A DNA stretch of 51,195 nt from Oscillospiraceae bacterium (GTDB lineage Bacteria; Bacillota; Clostridia; Oscillospirales; CAG-272), in NCBI GenBank assembly GCA_015064735.1, contig SVRP01000014.1, forward strand, positions 1-51,195. The letters run 5' to 3'. The position numbers and the translations under genes were made by a program. Below are positions 1 to 7,731 of the stretch, piece after piece (positions within the stretch are counted from its first letter, which is position 1; each line of letters starts with the position of its first letter). The notes beneath the pieces were generated by a model. It had not been told where the DNA came from and searched no databases. It worked only from the letters and a program-made list of their open reading frames with translations.

Positions 1-110
1 TCCATGATGACATTGCTATTGACAATTCTGCTGTTGAATTATTCCTCAAATGCGGGTTTGTGGAAGTGTTAAGAACCAGTGAGTATGTTTTGGTAAAAAA
101 AGAATTATGA
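1..110 (+). CDS. GNAT-like acetyltransferase, C-terminal end (partial)
   Basis: The window opens inside a reading frame (frame 3, first full codon at 3) that ends at a TGA at 108-110. The 35 visible residues include SAVELFLKCGFVEV, a pattern typical of the last strand of GNAT N-acetyltransferases, where an acetyl-CoA-binding helix is followed by the 'FY..GF' segment. The catalytic part lies outside the window, so the substrate cannot be judged. A fragment this short supports only a tentative family call. Confidence 0.55.
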   Translation, partial: HDDIAIDNSAVELFLKCGFVEVLRTSEYVLVKKEL

Positions 111-136
111 GTTCGACAAATTCCAATTTGTCGAGC
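111..136. promoter_or_regulatory. Perfect inverted repeat, possible operator
   Basis: TCGACAAATT at 113-122 and AATTTGTCGA at 125-134 are perfect inverted copies separated by CC. There is no U-run after it, so it is a poor terminator. It lies 45 bases before the -10 box of the XRE regulator gene and could be its operator; this is inference. Confidence 0.45.
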
Positions 137-180
137 TGAATAGGCGTTGAATGTTGGTGTATTTTTAGCAAAATATATAT

Positions 181-186
181 TATAAT
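181..186 (+). promoter_or_regulatory. -10 box for the XRE regulator gene
   Basis: TATAAT at 181-186 lies 22 bases before the start codon. No good -35 is seen at the usual spacing, so the promoter may be activator-dependent or weak. Confidence 0.5.
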
Positions 187-207
187 GTGCATGGAAGGAG
201 AGCGATT

Positions 208-819
208 ATGGATCAGATCAAAATAGGAAAATTCATAGCAGAGCGTCGAAAGAGTGCAAAGCTTACGCAAGCTCAGTTGGCTGAAAAGCTGAATATAACC
301 GATAAAGCCGTTTCAAAATGGGAGCGGGGAATTGCAATGCCCGATTCATCCATAATGCTTCGGCTTTGCGATATTCTCGAAATCAGCGCAAACGATTTGC
401 TGTGCGGAGAGAAAATAGCTAAGGAAAATTACAGTAAGGAATTAGAAAATAAGCTTATAGAAATGATAAGGCAAAAGGAAGAAAGCGACAGAAGTTTGCT
501 TCGGCTTGAGTGGGTCATCGGAATTTTGTCTGTTATAGTTTTGCTTCTGCCCATAATTATTGCGGCATACGTTCCCATGGAAGATTGGAAAAGAATAATC
601 ATTGTGTTTTCGGGATTTGTTCCGTGTATCGTCGGTTTTTATTTTACCATGAGAATTGAGCATACGGCGGGATATTACGAGTGTAAGCACTGCAAACACA
701 AATACGTTCCAACCTTTAAAGCGATCAATATGGCGCCTCATATGGGAAGAACGAGATATATGAAATGCCCCGAATGCGGCAAAAAAACATGGCAGAAAAA
801 GGTTATAAGCAAGGATTAA
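208..819 (+). CDS. XRE-family regulator with two membrane segments and a zinc ribbon
   Basis: This 203-residue protein has an N-terminal XRE helix-turn-helix (about residues 7-65; LTQAQLAEKLNITDKAVSKW is the DNA-reading part). Two hydrophobic segments (about 103-121 and 129-147) follow, then a C-terminal CxxC...CxxC zinc ribbon (C159/C162 and C187/C190). It is probably a membrane-anchored DNA-binding protein; the signal sensed is unknown. The ATG at 208 is chosen over an upstream in-frame start at 187 because GGAAGGAGAG lies 5-6 bases before it. This three-part architecture is common in Clostridia. It appears to be a single-gene unit. Confidence 0.85.
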   Translation: MDQIKIGKFIAERRKSAKLTQAQLAEKLNITDKAVSKWERGIAMPDSSIMLRLCDILEISANDLLCGEKIAKENYSKELENKLIEMIRQKEESDRSLLRLEWVIGILSVIVLLLPIIIAAYVPMEDWKRIIIVFSGFVPCIVGFYFTMRIEHTAGYYECKHCKHKYVPTFKAINMAPHMGRTRYMKCPECGKKTWQKKVISKD

Positions 820-884
820 AATTGTCGCGGCAGAGCTTTTTGTTATATTACCGTATGGCGAATTGAAAAAATCTCGCTGTCCTA

Positions 885-913
885 TTTACTTTCGGTCAAA
901 ATTATGATATAAT
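885..913 (+). promoter_or_regulatory. Promoter for the 52-residue membrane protein
   Basis: TTTACT at 885-890, a 17-base spacer and TATAAT at 908-913. The -10 is extended (TGATATAAT). Confidence 0.6.
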
Positions 914-953
914 ATGCCCGACGGATATACCTGAATAGGTCGGAGGATATTTT

Positions 954-1112
954 ATGAAAAAAGTATTTCAAGTAATTTGCTGTGCTGTTGGTGGCGGAAT
1001 GATTGGCTTTTTTGCCAATCGGCTGGATACAGTAATAGGATGTGTGTGTTTTACTCTCGGTATTGCTTTGCTTGTGGGTTCGATCGTTCTTGTATCGAAG
1101 CAAGATAAATAA
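954..1112 (+). CDS. Small hydrophobic protein, 52 residues
   Basis: A short open frame starts at an ATG 7-8 bases after GGAGG (941-946) and has its own promoter 40 bases upstream. The product is almost entirely two membrane segments (about residues 5-22 and 27-47) with a glycine cluster GGGMIGFF and a charged tail KQDK. It is not recognised. The RBS, the promoter and the hydrophobic pattern together make it a likely real small membrane protein. Such two-helix proteins can act as partners of larger membrane complexes or as toxins, but nothing here decides. Confidence 0.6.
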   Translation: MKKVFQVICCAVGGGMIGFFANRLDTVIGCVCFTLGIALLVGSIVLVSKQDK

Positions 1113-1219
1113 AATAAGAGAAATTTCAAAATTACGGCTCTCACTTTTCGGTGGGTGCTGTTTTTCTGTTTGTCCCGCACGCATGAGGCGATATGAGGCG
1201 AGGACATCTATGGGAGGTA
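1113..1219. other. Intergenic region, weak terminator only
   Basis: A five-pair stem (CTCAC/GTGGG around 1140-1154) followed by a T-rich stretch may end the small-protein transcript. Nothing else is recognised. Confidence 0.3.
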
Positions 1220-1248
1220 TTGACAAATCCGAAATGCTATGATATAAT
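1220..1248 (+). promoter_or_regulatory. Consensus promoter for leader RNA and lipoprotein
   Basis: TTGACA at 1220-1225, a 17-base spacer and TATAAT at 1243-1248, again with the extended TGATATAAT form. The expected start is near 1255, 115 bases before the lipoprotein ATG. Confidence 0.8.
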
Positions 1249-1254
1249 ATACGT

Positions 1255-1339
1255 AGAAAGACCGCCGAGCGAAATGCGTCGAGCGGCAAATAGCCGTAAC
1301 GCGCATAGATTCGTTGGTAGGGAATCTATGTGCTTTTTT
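1255..1339 (+). ncRNA. Structured leader RNA ending in an intrinsic terminator
   Basis: Between a consensus promoter and the lipoprotein gene lies an RNA with two hairpins that exclude each other: CCGC(1262-1265)/GCGG(1283-1286) with an inner CGA/TCG stem, or CGGC(1284-1287)/GCCG(1293-1296). An 11-pair terminator stem follows (1301-1311 with 1323-1333) and six Ts (1334-1339). This is riboswitch-like or attenuator-like organisation. It does not match a riboswitch class I can recall, and a stand-alone small RNA is the alternative. Confidence 0.6.
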
Positions 1340-1369
1340 GTATTTATTCAAGAATAGGAGGAGAAAAAG

Positions 1370-2368
1370 ATGAAAAAATATTTGGCAATAATATTATCGC
1401 TTTTGCTTGTTTTATCCTTGCTTGGTTGTAAAGAAGAACAATCGAAAGATATTGATACAAGCGGAACGAATGATACAAGCGGAACGAATGATACAAGTGG
1501 AACGAATGATACAAGTGGAACGAATGATGCAAGTGATAGTCAGTCGTCGGAGTCATCCACAGAAAGAGACCCGTCTCTTCCTGTGCAAACGATAACCGGA
1601 GGTATTACGGAAATAGTGACATCCGATACGCTGCTGGTTGAGGTTCTTACTGAGAAAGCGAAAGAAGCATGGGGAGATTTTGTTTACGTAATTATATCGG
1701 AAGCGGAACAGTGGTGTGTGGGAGATCACGTAACCGTAATTTTCTATGAATCAAAGCCTGCTGATGATAAGTCTCAATACGTCAAATTGATTGCATATGA
1801 GGTGCGTTCGCTATATGAGGCTTACAAACCCATAATCTACCTGTACCCCGAAACCGCTACCGAATGCTCGGTAAGGGTAGCACTTGACGGAATGTTGACC
1901 TGTACCTATCCTGAGCACGGCGAGGACGGATGGAAAAACTTCATGGCTTATCCCGACGGCACCTTAATTTTCCCCGACGGAATGGAATACTATGCCCTTT
2001 ATTGGGAGGGAGTACAGGATACGGAATGGGATATGACAAAAGGCTTTTGCGTCAAGGGAGAGGACACGGCAAAATTCCTTGAATGGGCGCTTTCGGAGCA
2101 GGGACTTACCCGACGCGAAGCAAATGAGTTCATAATGTATTGGCTGCCCCGCATGGAAATAAACGAATATAACGTAATTTCGTTCCAGACCGAAGCGTAT
2201 ACCGACGGTGCAAAGCTTGAAATAAGCCCGAGCCCCGACAGTCTGCTTCGCGTATTTATGGCTTACTACCCGGCTGACACGGAAATTCAAATGGTTCCCC
2301 AAGAATTTGACGGCTTTACCCGCAACGGATTTACCGTTGTGGAATGGGGCGGTACCGAGATAAAATAA
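1370..2368 (+). CDS. Repeat-containing lipoprotein, function unknown
   Basis: The 332-residue product starts with a lipoprotein signal peptide (hydrophobic stretch then LLGC at about residues 17-20). A low-complexity linker follows, made of four DTSGTN units plus a Ser/Asp tail. A first globular part (about 70-150) may be a small beta domain. The second part opens with KPIIYLYPETATECSV and contains YPDGTLIF and YYALYWEG, a pattern I know from uncharacterised secreted proteins of gut Firmicutes. The ATG at 1370 follows AGGAGGAG. Expression probably depends on read-through of the leader terminator at 1301-1339. It is likely anchored outside the membrane, with the linker spanning the cell wall. 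Confidence 0.75.
   Translation: MKKYLAIILSLLLVLSLLGCKEEQSKDIDTSGTNDTSGTNDTSGTNDTSGTNDASDSQSSESSTERDPSLPVQTITGGITEIVTSDTLLVEVLTEKAKEAWGDFVYVIISEAEQWCVGDHVTVIFYESKPADDKSQYVKLIAYEVRSLYEAYKPIIYLYPETATECSVRVALDGMLTCTYPEHGEDGWKNFMAYPDGTLIFPDGMEYYALYWEGVQDTEWDMTKGFCVKGEDTAKFLEWALSEQGLTRREANEFIMYWLPRMEINEYNVISFQTEAYTDGAKLEISPSPDSLLRVFMAYYPADTEIQMVPQEFDGFTRNGFTVVEWGGTEIK
1454..1525 (+). repeat. Four tandem 18-bp units in the lipoprotein linker
   Basis: GATACAAGCGGAACGAAT is repeated four times without gaps (1454, 1472, 1490, 1508), with one C/T change in the last two copies. Each unit encodes DTSGTN. Because 18 is a multiple of three, copy-number change would alter linker length without shifting the frame. 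Confidence 0.9.
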
Positions 2369-2442
2369 AAGAGAAATTTCATGACAAAAATAATCGCTTC
2401 GCCAATACTGTATACTTTTTTGAAGCAAATATCCTAAAATTG

Positions 2443-2471
2443 TTGACAAAATGTCTCATATATAGTAGAAT
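2443..2471 (+). promoter_or_regulatory. Promoter for the SGNH lipoprotein
   Basis: TTGACA at 2443-2448, a 17-base spacer and TAGAAT at 2466-2471, 30 bases before the ATG. Confidence 0.75.
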
Positions 2472-2501
2472 AGACTAAACAATGTTTCAAAGGAGAATTA
2501 T

Positions 2502-4178
2502 ATGAAAAAGTATTTTGTTGTTTTGATTTCAATGCTTTTGATTCTTTCAATGGTATTTACAGCTTGTAAGGATAATACGGAAGCGGGAAATGAAACGGGC
2601 GCAAACAGCGACATCACGTCCGACGACGGCTCTGATTCTGACAGCATTCCCGACGATTCCTCTGACAGCTCGTCCGACAGCAGTTCTTCTGATAAAAAAC
2701 CCGACGACACCCAAAAGCCCGATGACACCCAAAAGCCTGAGGCGTATAAGGTTGTAGAAAGCTATATGCCCGAGGACGTGTCCGCGGAAATGAAGCGCCT
2801 TTTTGAGGGACGTGAGGCATCGTTCATGACGTCGGCAGCTTCTACCAATCCTTACGTTATAAGAGACGTTTATAATATAAGCAATTGCAGAGTAAAATCC
2901 ATAAGTATTCCCGTAATCAAAACGACTACCGAGGATGCAAACGGTGATTTTATATTCACAATATACGTTCTTCAGAATGAGTGGATGAACGGATTGAAGC
3001 AGACTCCCAGAAGATACTATGAAATAAAGATAAACGCAGAGGAATACGGACTTAACGAAGACGATAGCGCCGTATATAAGTGGATAAAGGTTGATCTTAC
3101 CGACTATAATATAGTCCTTTCGGCAACCGAGACCATGGGCTTCGTAGGCGATGACGATACGATTTTCGCGGCATTCATGGGCAATGGCTCAAAAACCGAT
3201 AAGGCACAGCTTCTTATAGAAAACAATTTCCCTCAGATGAGAGGATTTGTTAAGAAAACAGGACTTGTAACCACAGCGCATGCGGTGGATAACAATACTC
3301 TCATATACGATTTTGAATTTGAAAGAACATACGAAAGCAAAGAGGCATACGACGCTTACGTAGAAGCCGAGAACGAATACAGAGAAAAAATAGAGGCTCT
3401 TATGGATATCTACGCTGGCAAGAAGCTCTCAATTCTCGGAGACAGTATTTCCACCTTTGACGGGATTTCAAACAGTACGTCGTATAACTCAACCATAGGA
3501 AACAACGCGGTTTACAATTTCAGGGGAACCGCATCTGCCCTTAACAATAACGGACTCTACGACCAAAAGGATACTTACTGGCACAGACTCATGACCGACC
3601 TTTTCATGGAGCTTTGCGTAAATAACTCATGGAGTGGCTCAAAGGTTATAGATTCTGCCCCGGGCAGAGCCGGTCAGCTTCACAATAACAGCGGAGATAA
3701 ACCCGACGTTATCCTTTTCTATATGGGAATAAACGACCTTCACAATAAGGCTGCAATGGGTGATCTTTATGAGATACTTGCAAGCAAGACCGATACAAGG
3801 AGCGATGCGGAAAAGATAGAGCAGTGGCTTATAGATACAAGCGCCTTGAGCAGCAAGAGCTTTGAGCAGGCATACGCAGCATCGCTAAGGACCATGAAGG
3901 AGAAATATCCCGACGCAGAGATCTGGTGTATGTCTCTCCTTGTTAACGGAGATTCGAGATTTACAACGACGGCAATGAATCAGTACAACAGATGTATAGA
4001 AGCACTTGCCGAGTATTTCGGATGCAACTATATCGATCAGAACGAGGGGTATATTACAAGAGGAACCTGTGTTGCAAACTCCTGCGACGGAAAGGGACTT
4101 CACCCCAATCCCACGGGTCATGCTCTTATGGAGAAGCACATAATTGAATGCTTCTACGAAAAGCTCATAAACGAATAA
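2502..4178 (+). CDS. Secreted SGNH-hydrolase lipoprotein
   Basis: The 558-residue protein begins with a lipobox signal peptide (VFTAC, Cys about residue 24) and a Ser/Asp-rich linker ending in KKPDDTQKPDDTQKPE. The middle domain (about 85-300) is not recognised and may bind a ligand or carbohydrate. The C-terminal 240 residues form an SGNH/GDSL hydrolase: block I LSILGDSIS (catalytic Ser), block II NNSWSG (Asn), block III MGINDLH (GxND), block V near the end with D...LHPN (catalytic Asp/His). Family members remove acyl or acetyl groups from lipids or polysaccharides; the substrate is unknown. ATG 2502 follows AAAGGAGAA. A strong terminator closes this single-gene unit. Confidence 0.85.
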   Translation: MKKYFVVLISMLLILSMVFTACKDNTEAGNETGANSDITSDDGSDSDSIPDDSSDSSSDSSSSDKKPDDTQKPDDTQKPEAYKVVESYMPEDVSAEMKRLFEGREASFMTSAASTNPYVIRDVYNISNCRVKSISIPVIKTTTEDANGDFIFTIYVLQNEWMNGLKQTPRRYYEIKINAEEYGLNEDDSAVYKWIKVDLTDYNIVLSATETMGFVGDDDTIFAAFMGNGSKTDKAQLLIENNFPQMRGFVKKTGLVTTAHAVDNNTLIYDFEFERTYESKEAYDAYVEAENEYREKIEALMDIYAGKKLSILGDSISTFDGISNSTSYNSTIGNNAVYNFRGTASALNNNGLYDQKDTYWHRLMTDLFMELCVNNSWSGSKVIDSAPGRAGQLHNNSGDKPDVILFYMGINDLHNKAAMGDLYEILASKTDTRSDAEKIEQWLIDTSALSSKSFEQAYAASLRTMKEKYPDAEIWCMSLLVNGDSRFTTTAMNQYNRCIEALAEYFGCNYIDQNEGYITRGTCVANSCDGKGLHPNPTGHALMEKHIIECFYEKLINE

Positions 4179-4192
4179 TTAATTACAATACG

Positions 4193-4224
4193 GAAAAGGA
4201 CAGGGAAGAATCTCTGTCCTTTTC
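4193..4224 (+). terminator. Intrinsic terminator after the SGNH gene
   Basis: GAAAAGGACAG (4193-4203) pairs perfectly with CTGTCCTTTTC (4214-4224). Further inner pairs leave only an AGAA loop. A T-rich stretch follows. Confidence 0.8.
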
Positions 4225-4226
4225 TA

Positions 4227-4254
4227 TTGACTTTTTTATTTAAAGTGATATAAT
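4227..4254 (+). promoter_or_regulatory. Promoter for the trkA operon
   Basis: TTGACT at 4227-4232, a 16-base spacer and TATAAT at 4249-4254 in the extended TGATATAAT form. Confidence 0.7.
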
Positions 4255-4292
4255 ATAATATGAGTATTTGTTTTCAGGTATCGGAGGATAAA

Positions 4293-5666
4293 ATGAAAAA
4301 CGAAAATCCCTTGAAAATACTTATAGTAGGATGCGGACAGGTCGGACGAAATCTTGCCGAGCAGCTTGTTGAGCAAGGAAATAACGTAACCGTTATAGAT
4401 ACCGTGGCGTACCTCGTAAACGATATAAGCGCAAGCTGCGACTGTATAGGAATAGTGGGAAACGGAGCAACTCATGAGGTTCAGCAGGAGGCGGGTATCA
4501 AGGATACCGATCTTCTTATCGCCGTTACGGGCTCGGACGAGCTTAACATACTTTGCTGCTTGGTTGCTAAAAGAGAAAGCAACTGCCATACCATAGCGAG
4601 GGTAAAAAATCCCGATTACAGCAAGGATACGGAATATCTCCAGAATGCTCTTGGAATAGGAATGGTTATAAACCCCCAATACGCATCGGCATGCGAAATG
4701 GCAAGAATTCTCAGATTTCCGTCTGCTATGAAGATAGATACCTTTGCAGACGGAAAGGTTGAACTTGTAAAGTTCAGATTGCCTGAGGGCAGTCCTCTTG
4801 TTGATATGTCCGTTAAGGACGTGGTTATGAAGCTTAAGTGCGACGTTCTTATCTGTACCGTTGAAAGAGGAGACGAGGCGCATATTGCAAACGGTAACTT
4901 TGTATTCAAGGGCAAGGATATAATTTCTTTGGTGGCATCTCCAAAGAATGCTGAGAAATTCTTTACCAAGATAGGCTATAAAACCAATGCCGTAAAGGAC
5001 GTAATAATTGCGGGTGGCGGAGATACGGGAACCTATCTTTGTGAAATGCTCCGCAAGGACGGAATAGACGTTAAGATAATCGAGAAAAAAGAGGCTGTAT
5101 GCGACGGGCTCTGTGCTGAATTTCCCGACGTAACGGTAATTCACGGAAACGCAGGAGACAAGGAAACCCTTCTTGAGGAGGGAATTGATAATTCGGGCGC
5201 ATTCGTAGCTCTTACGAATCTTGATGAGGAAAATATTCTTATATCCCTGTTTGCCAAGAATATAGGGTGTAAAAAAGTAATCACTAAGATAAACCGATTT
5301 GACTTTGATGACGTAATCAAGCACCTTGATCTTGACTCAATAATCTATCCGAAGAATATAACCTCCGATCTTATAGTCCGTTATATAAGAGCCATGAAAA
5401 ATACCATAGGAAGCAATATAGAGACTCTCTATAACGTAATAAAGGGTAAGGTTGAGGCATCGGAATACATAGTAAAAGAGAACTCCCCTATAACGGCAGG
5501 ACCGCTTATGACTCTGCAGTTTAAGGAAAACGTGCTTGTTGCGGCTATCATTCGTGATAATAAGGTAATAATCCCCCGCGGTAGCGATGCTATTTCTGCA
5601 GGAGACAGGGTGGTTATAGTATCGGGAGCTATGGACCTTCACGATATTTCGGACGTTTTGAGGTAG
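4293..5666 (+). CDS. trkA: Trk potassium uptake regulatory subunit TrkA
   Basis: TrkA is the cytoplasmic NAD(H)/nucleotide-binding gating ring of the Trk K+ transporter. The 457-residue length fits the duplicated form: an N-terminal Rossmann motif (IVGCGQVGRNLAEQL), a TrkA-C domain around 140-215 (VELVKFRLPEGSPL), a second Rossmann domain (IAGGGDTGTYLCEML, about 235) and a second TrkA-C at the end (SPITAGPLMTLQ...GDRVVIVSG). ATG 4293 follows CGGAGGA and replaces an in-frame start at 4260 that lies too close to the -10 box. trkH follows 6 bases later, so both subunits come from one transcript. Confidence 0.95.
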   Translation: MKNENPLKILIVGCGQVGRNLAEQLVEQGNNVTVIDTVAYLVNDISASCDCIGIVGNGATHEVQQEAGIKDTDLLIAVTGSDELNILCCLVAKRESNCHTIARVKNPDYSKDTEYLQNALGIGMVINPQYASACEMARILRFPSAMKIDTFADGKVELVKFRLPEGSPLVDMSVKDVVMKLKCDVLICTVERGDEAHIANGNFVFKGKDIISLVASPKNAEKFFTKIGYKTNAVKDVIIAGGGDTGTYLCEMLRKDGIDVKIIEKKEAVCDGLCAEFPDVTVIHGNAGDKETLLEEGIDNSGAFVALTNLDEENILISLFAKNIGCKKVITKINRFDFDDVIKHLDLDSIIYPKNITSDLIVRYIRAMKNTIGSNIETLYNVIKGKVEASEYIVKENSPITAGPLMTLQFKENVLVAAIIRDNKVIIPRGSDAISAGDRVVIVSGAMDLHDISDVLR

Positions 5667-5672
5667 AATATC

Positions 5673-7112
5673 ATGAATTACAAGATGATAATTTACACTC
5701 TCGGGTGGATTTTGTTATTTGAATCGGCATTTATGATGGTTCCGGCAATTACGGCGCTAATTTATGCGGAATTTCATTCGCTCGCGGCCTTTCTCATATC
5801 GGCGGGCGCTTGCCTTGCGGTCGGCGCGCTGATGTCTGTAAGAAAACCGAAGAACAGAACACTACGCTCAAGAGACGGCTTTGTTATTGTTTCGCTGAGC
5901 TGGATAGTGCTGAGCGCCTTCGGAGCTATCCCCTTTATGCTCACGGGAGTAACAAATAGCTATATTGATGCCCTGTTTGAGACGGCGTCGGGATTTACCA
6001 CTACGGGAGCGACTATATTTTCCGACGTAGAGATTCTGCCTAATGCGGTAATTATGTGGAGAAGCTTCACCCATTGGGTTGGCGGAATGGGAATACTCGT
6101 GTTCATTATGGCATTTTTGCCCCTGAGCGGCGGAACGAATATGTATATTATGAGAGCCGAAAGCCCCGGCCCTACCGTAAGCAAGCCCGTGCCTAAAATA
6201 AAGACAACGGCAATGCTGCTTTACGTAGTTTATATCGTACTTACGGTGCTTGAATTTGTATTGCTCGTTTGCGGAAAAATGCCTGTATTCTACGCTATAA
6301 ATACCGCGTTTTCAACTGCGGGAACGGGAGGATTTGGGTTCTATAACAGCAGTATGGGCTCGTTCTCACCGTATATACAAATCGTAATTACGGTGTTTAT
6401 GGCGCTTTTCGCAATAAACTTCAGCTCTTATTTCTTTTTACTTCGCGGAAAAATTAAGGAGGCATTTACGTCGGAGATTAAGACCTTCCTCGTAATATTG
6501 GGAGCGTCCTCATTGCTTATAGCGCTAAATATACGTTCTATGTACGGAAGCTTCGGCGAATCTATGCGACATTCATTTTTCTCTGTATCGTCGATTATGT
6601 CTACCACGGGATTTGCTACCGAGAATTTTGACATGTGGCCTGCGTTTTCGCAGACGCTTATCGTACTGGTTATGATTATAGGCGCCTGCGCGGGAAGCAC
6701 GGGAGGCGGTATTAAGGTTTCAAGAATTATAGTAATGTGGAAGCTTATCCGCAGAGAGATGAGTACAGCGCTTCACCCCAAGCAGGTAAAAAAGATAAGT
6801 ATGGACGGACAGATAATAGAGAGGGACGTAGTAAGGTCTATATACGGATTTTTCTTCTGCTATATTCTGCTGTTCGTGATATCAATGGTGATTCTTGCCA
6901 TAGACGGAAACGACCTTATAACGAATTTTACCTCGGTAGCCGCAACCATAGGAAACGTAGGACCGGGACTTGCGAAGGTAGGACCTATCGGAAATTACGG
7001 ATTTTTCTCTCCCTTGTCAAAACTGATGCTGACCTTCAATATGCTTGCGGGACGACTTGAGCTTTATCCTATGCTTCTGTTGTTCGTTCCCTCAACGTGG
7101 AAAAAGAGATGA
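5673..7112 (+). CDS. trkH: Trk potassium uptake channel subunit TrkH
   Basis: This is the membrane pore subunit of Trk, importing K+ with TrkA as its regulator. The 479 residues are strongly hydrophobic with repeated M1-P-M2 units. Filter-like segments are visible at SGFTTTGATIF, TAGTGGFG, STTGFAT and ATIGNVGPG, matching the four pore loops of the family. The C terminus (MLAGRLELYPMLLLFVPSTW) is typical. A GAGG ribosome site lies inside the end of trkA. The stop codon overlaps the next start (ATGA at 7109-7112), suggesting translational coupling to the phosphopantetheinyl transferase. Confidence 0.95.
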   Translation: MNYKMIIYTLGWILLFESAFMMVPAITALIYAEFHSLAAFLISAGACLAVGALMSVRKPKNRTLRSRDGFVIVSLSWIVLSAFGAIPFMLTGVTNSYIDALFETASGFTTTGATIFSDVEILPNAVIMWRSFTHWVGGMGILVFIMAFLPLSGGTNMYIMRAESPGPTVSKPVPKIKTTAMLLYVVYIVLTVLEFVLLVCGKMPVFYAINTAFSTAGTGGFGFYNSSMGSFSPYIQIVITVFMALFAINFSSYFFLLRGKIKEAFTSEIKTFLVILGASSLLIALNIRSMYGSFGESMRHSFFSVSSIMSTTGFATENFDMWPAFSQTLIVLVMIIGACAGSTGGGIKVSRIIVMWKLIRREMSTALHPKQVKKISMDGQIIERDVVRSIYGFFFCYILLFVISMVILAIDGNDLITNFTSVAATIGNVGPGLAKVGPIGNYGFFSPLSKLMLTFNMLAGRLELYPMLLLFVPSTWKKR

Positions 7113-7714
7113 ACAGACAAGAAAATAAGATATATGTAAGCACGTCGATTATTCCCGACAGCCTTGAAATAAAAAGCGTATACCCTGTCGAAAGAGATTC
7201 GGAAATCGAAAGATGCTCAAATGCCCGTGTAAAAAAAGAAAAGTTTTTTGTGTGGGAGCTTCTCCGCGGCACAGTCGAAGAAAAGCTCGGTATCCCTTTT
7301 GAAAGCTTGAAAATAGAGAAAAGCCCGTCGGGAAAATGGAAAGCTGATAGAATATGCTTTTCTATTTCACACTCTGACGGCGCGGTTGCCGTGGCAGTGG
7401 GATATGAAAATCTCGGCATTGACATAGAAAGTGTTAAAAGGCACAGAGAGGGAATAGAAAAACAGATTTTAACGGCGGACGAGCAAGAATATTTGAGCTC
7501 GGTACCGTCTGATGAAAAAATAAGACGCGTAATAGAGTTTTGGACTAAAAAAGAGGCATATTTCAAGCTTCTTGACAAAAAAAGCTTTGTTCCCCAAAAA
7601 ATTGAGACGTTAAGTATAGAATCGGTTACAAGGAGAGTGATTCTTGATAATAAAGAATTCTTGCTTTCAATATGCTCAGAAGATATATCAAAAAAGGAAA
7701 TTATATATAATTGA
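7109..7714 (+). CDS. 4'-phosphopantetheinyl transferase (Sfp type)
   Basis: This enzyme moves the phosphopantetheine arm of CoA onto a serine of acyl or peptidyl carrier proteins. The 201-residue length and motifs fit the Sfp superfamily: SPSGKWKADRICFSISHSDG (substrate segment), GIDIESV (Mg2+-binding Asp/Glu) and FWTKKEAYFKL (WxxKEAxxK). The ATG at 7109 overlaps the trkH stop; a GTG at 7097 is an alternative with no ribosome site. Its presence in the trk operon is odd. The following oxidoreductase starts on top of its stop, so it probably shares the transcript. The carrier-protein partner is not in the window. Confidence 0.88.
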   Translation: MNRQENKIYVSTSIIPDSLEIKSVYPVERDSEIERCSNARVKKEKFFVWELLRGTVEEKLGIPFESLKIEKSPSGKWKADRICFSISHSDGAVAVAVGYENLGIDIESVKRHREGIEKQILTADEQEYLSSVPSDEKIRRVIEFWTKKEAYFKLLDKKSFVPQKIETLSIESVTRRVILDNKEFLLSICSEDISKKEIIYN

Positions 7715-7731
7715 AAAGTGAAGTTGATTTT

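Noticed and set aside
1454-1525. Phase-variable repeat that could switch the lipoprotein off
   Set aside because: The unit is 18 bases, so gain or loss keeps the reading frame.
4236-5324. A 362-codon open frame antisense to trkA
   Set aside because: It lies fully inside a well-supported trkA gene, has no ribosome site or recognisable motif, and reflects the codon bias of the sense strand. Similar long antisense frames at 1964-2449, 7069-7995, 18676-19785, 30388-31293, 35525-36871 and 43339-44343 are rejected for the same reason.
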